DNA of 64,000 nt from an uncultured Luteitalea sp. Its GTDB lineage: Bacteria > Acidobacteriota > Vicinamibacteria > Vicinamibacterales > Vicinamibacteraceae. The notes under the pieces are model-generated. The model was not told the origin of the DNA. It ran no database searches and saw only the letters and a list, made by a program, of their open reading frames with translations. The DNA is taken from assembly GCA_934541105.1 (NCBI GenBank), contig CAKTDA010000002.1:124001-188000 (forward strand), given 5' to 3'. Positions within the stretch are counted from its first letter, which is position 1; every line of letters begins with the position of its first letter. Shown here piece by piece: positions 61,218 through 64,000 of the stretch. Position numbers and translations under genes: made by a program.

Positions 61218-62126
61218 ATGAAAGTCACCCCTCTCGATCTTCGCCAGACCCACCTCTCGACGTCGCTGCGGGGATACGACCGCGACGAAGTGCGGACGCT
61301 GCTTGCCGACGCCGCCGACGACTACGAAGCCGCGTTGCGCGAGCTCGATCGCCTGCGCCAGGACCTCCAGACGGTGGAGACCCAGCTCGGTGAGCACCGC
61401 GACCGCGAGGCGAACCTGCGCAACACGCTGCTCACCGCGCAGAAGGTCGCCGACCAGATTCGCGAGAACGCCGGCAAGGAAGCCGAAGTCCTCCTCCGCG
61501 ACGCCGAGACGCGCGCCGCTTCCCTTTCGCGTGAAGCCGACCTGCGGGCCGCGACGCTGACCAACGAGTCGGAGTCGCGGGCGCGGACGCTCGTCGACGG
61601 CGCCAGGATGAAGTCCGACGCGCAGCTTGCGGACGCCGACACCCGCTCGGCAGCCACGCTCCGCGAGGCGGATGCTCGTGTCGCCGCCATGCTGCGTGAC
61701 GCCGCCACCCGGGCCCAGACGACGGTCGCCGAAGCCGAGACGCGGGCGCACGCGACGATGGGAGAGGCCGAGACGCGGGCGCAGGCATTGCTGACCGATG
61801 CGCAGCTGCGCGCCGACGCCACGACGCGGGAGGCGCAGGCGCGCGCCGACGCGATGCTGAAGGACGCGCAGGCGCGCGTGGACGTGCTGCTCCAGAAGGC
61901 GAACGTGCGGCTCGACGAGCTCGAACACGCCGTCAGCGAGATGCGCCTCCGCAAGCGCGACGTCGAGGGCACCCTCGAACAGTCGATCGCCTCACTGACC
62001 TATGCGCTGGAGTTCGTGCGCACGCAGGACGCGCGCGACGACAAGGTCCGCCTGCTGCGGCCGCGACAGATGGATGCCGCCGAGGCGCCGCGGGCGCACG
62101 GCGGCGAGACCGCGATGCTGGGCTGA
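61218..62126 (+). CDS. divIVA: DivIVA-domain coiled-coil protein with a 13-fold 11-residue repeat
   Basis: A 302-residue protein. Residues 1-45 are a DivIVA membrane-targeting head (MKVTPLDLRQTHLSTSLRGY, DRDEVRTLLADAADDYEAAL). A coiled coil follows; residues 94-236 are thirteen exact-length 11-residue repeats of the type xDAxxRAxxxL, for example READARVAAML and GEAETRAQALL. An 11-residue (hendecad) period favours a right-handed coiled coil. The C-terminal 65 residues return to heptads and end in a short tail. DivIVA proteins sense membrane curvature and recruit division or polar factors. No clear ribosome binding site beyond GCAGGAG 12-18 bases upstream. Confidence 0.88.
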   Translation: MKVTPLDLRQTHLSTSLRGYDRDEVRTLLADAADDYEAALRELDRLRQDLQTVETQLGEHRDREANLRNTLLTAQKVADQIRENAGKEAEVLLRDAETRAASLSREADLRAATLTNESESRARTLVDGARMKSDAQLADADTRSAATLREADARVAAMLRDAATRAQTTVAEAETRAHATMGEAETRAQALLTDAQLRADATTREAQARADAMLKDAQARVDVLLQKANVRLDELEHAVSEMRLRKRDVEGTLEQSIASLTYALEFVRTQDARDDKVRLLRPRQMDAAEAPRAHGGETAMLG

Positions 62127-62141
62127 CGCCCGCAACATCCC

Positions 62142-62498
62142 ATGCTGCGCAACATCGTCCGGATCGTCGTCCTCGGGCTGATCGTGCACGCCGGCGTGCG
62201 TGTCGTGCCCGAGTTCTGGCACTACCTGACGTTCAAGGACGCCGTCGTCGAGGCGGCGACGTACGCGGGGCGCCAGACGCCCGAGGAAGTGCGCGCCCGT
62301 GTCGTCGCACTCGCCGCCGAACACCAGGTGCCGATTGGCGCCGCCGACATCGCCGTCAGCCGGCAGGGCGAGACGACGTACGTCTCGACCGCCTGGATTG
62401 CGCAGCTCGAATACCTGCCGCTGCGGTTCTACCCGCACGAGTTCGTCGTCGACGTGGAAGGGCGCCCGCAGCGGTTCGCGAGCGCGGTCGTCCCCTAG
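62142..62498 (+). CDS. Small membrane-anchored protein of unknown function
   Basis: A 118-residue protein with one N-terminal membrane segment (IVRIVVLGLIVHAGVRVV) and a soluble domain of about 90 residues, with YAGRQTPEEVRARVVALAAE and PHEFVVDVEGRPQRF. The overall plan resembles DUF4845-type anchored domains but the likeness is weak. It starts 15 bases after the divIVA stop and converges on lepB, whose stop is 16 bases further. Confidence 0.7.
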   Translation: MLRNIVRIVVLGLIVHAGVRVVPEFWHYLTFKDAVVEAATYAGRQTPEEVRARVVALAAEHQVPIGAADIAVSRQGETTYVSTAWIAQLEYLPLRFYPHEFVVDVEGRPQRFASAVVP

Positions 62499-62514
62499 GG
62501 GCAACCTGGGAACG

Positions 62515-63182
62515 CTACTCGATCTGATCCCCGATCCGGCTCCACCGCGTCTTGGTGACAAAGCCGGTGACCACCGAGAACAGCTGTTCGATGCCGGGCC
62601 GCTCGTAGTCGGCCGCGTCGCTCTCGAACGACCAGTACACCATCACGGCGCGACCCTTGACGTTTGCCTGCGGGAGGAATCCCCAGTAGCGGCTGTCTTC
62701 CGAGTTGTCGCGGTTGTCGCCCATCACGAACAGCTGGCCCTCGGGCACGGTGACAGGGCCGTAGTTCTCGCGCTTGTCGAACGCGGTGACCTCGCCGTCG
62801 GGACGCGGCGGACGGAAGTGGACGTACGGCTCGTCGAGCGGCGTGCCGTCGACGTAGACCTTCTTGTTGCGCAGTTGCAGCGTCTCGCCCGGCAGCCCGA
62901 TCACGCGCTTGATGAAGTCCCGCTCCGGGTCTATCGGCCACTTGAACACGACGACGTCGCCGCGGCGATAGTCGCGAATGGGCATGACGGCGCGCTCGGG
63001 ACCGGCAGGCGCGAACAGGAACTTGTTCACCACCAGGTGGTCGCCGATGAGCAGGTTGTTCTCCATCGACCCGGTGGGAATCTTGAAGGCCTGGAAGCAC
63101 CAGGTCCGCACGAACAGCGCGAGGATGACGGCAACGACGATCGACTCGAAGTACTCGCGCGCGGTGGACTTCGCCGGTGCCG

Positions 63183-63186
<4 letters not shown>
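62515..63186 (-). CDS. lepB: Signal peptidase I
   Basis: A 223-residue membrane serine protease with one N-terminal helix. The nucleophile is in FKIPTGSMENNLLIGDHLVV (Ser), the general base in DFIKRVIGLPGE (Lys), and GQLFVMGDNRDNSEDSRYWG is the conserved box E. It removes signal peptides from exported proteins. ATG 63186 overlaps the lepA stop (ATGA), the standard lepA-lepB order. Confidence 0.97.

Positions 63187-64000
<814 letters not shown>

Overview
The window is 64 kb of chromosomal, GC-rich (mostly G/C third codon positions) Gram-negative DNA with dense housekeeping genes on both strands. LptD, an ExbB/ExbD/ExbD/TonB motor, lipoprotein processing (LspA, Lgt) and a large receptor with an N-terminal carboxypeptidase-regulatory-like domain imply an outer membrane. 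The Oar-like receptor, TPR lipoproteins, DUF885 peptidase and text-like GC-rich intergenic repeats suggest Acidobacteriota, perhaps Vicinamibacteria; this is inference, as no 16S or tRNA gene is present.

Layout. 1-5.3 kb: M16 peptidase (cut by the edge), BioY, then ThiD, MoaE, MoaD, RF1 and its methylase PrmC. 5.3-6.05 kb: gene-poor, with an IS630 transposase remnant between oppositely oriented low-complexity repeats. 6.05-12.3 kb: HIT protein, then IleS-LspA-Lgt-RluD and a Nudix hydrolase. 12.4-17.6 kb: DksA-like protein, two uncharacterised proteins, L28, RidA and a Rel/SpoT enzyme. 17.6-27 kb: TPR lipoprotein, TonB-dependent receptor, flavin-type split-barrel protein, HAD-NTF2 fusion, and the exb/tonB operon behind a consensus promoter. 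27-33 kb: tgt-yajC-secD-secF-DUF502, with ddl divergent. 33-36 kb: two Lys/Ala-rich microproteins and a HEAT-repeat/cyclophilin fusion. 36-46.7 kb: deoxynucleoside kinase, AccD, FolC, LptD, a sugar-nucleotide reductase, a NagX-like membrane protein, a secreted beta-rich protein, a radical SAM protein and HtpX. 46.6-52.1 kb: ThiC under a TPP riboswitch, HrpB and an RlmI-like methyltransferase. 52-64 kb: RpiB, GlyA, DinG-like helicase, GT-C glycosyltransferase, DUF885 lipoprotein, regulatory-domain/TPR protein, YggS, a DivIVA protein with a 13-fold 11-residue repeat, LepB and the C-terminal part of LepA.

Two kinds of translation start recur. Envelope and regulatory genes carry strong Shine-Dalgarno sequences. 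Several housekeeping genes instead have a -10 hexamer 6-10 bases before the start codon and no ribosome binding site, which predicts leaderless mRNAs.

The features most worth following are the tandem microproteins behind a near-consensus promoter, small palindromic and tandem repeats that entered coding sequence (inside ileS, at the HAD start codon, beside the HIT stop codon), the DivIVA hendecad array, and the HEAT-cyclophilin and HAD-NTF2 fusions. I found no CRISPR array, prophage or obvious defence island.
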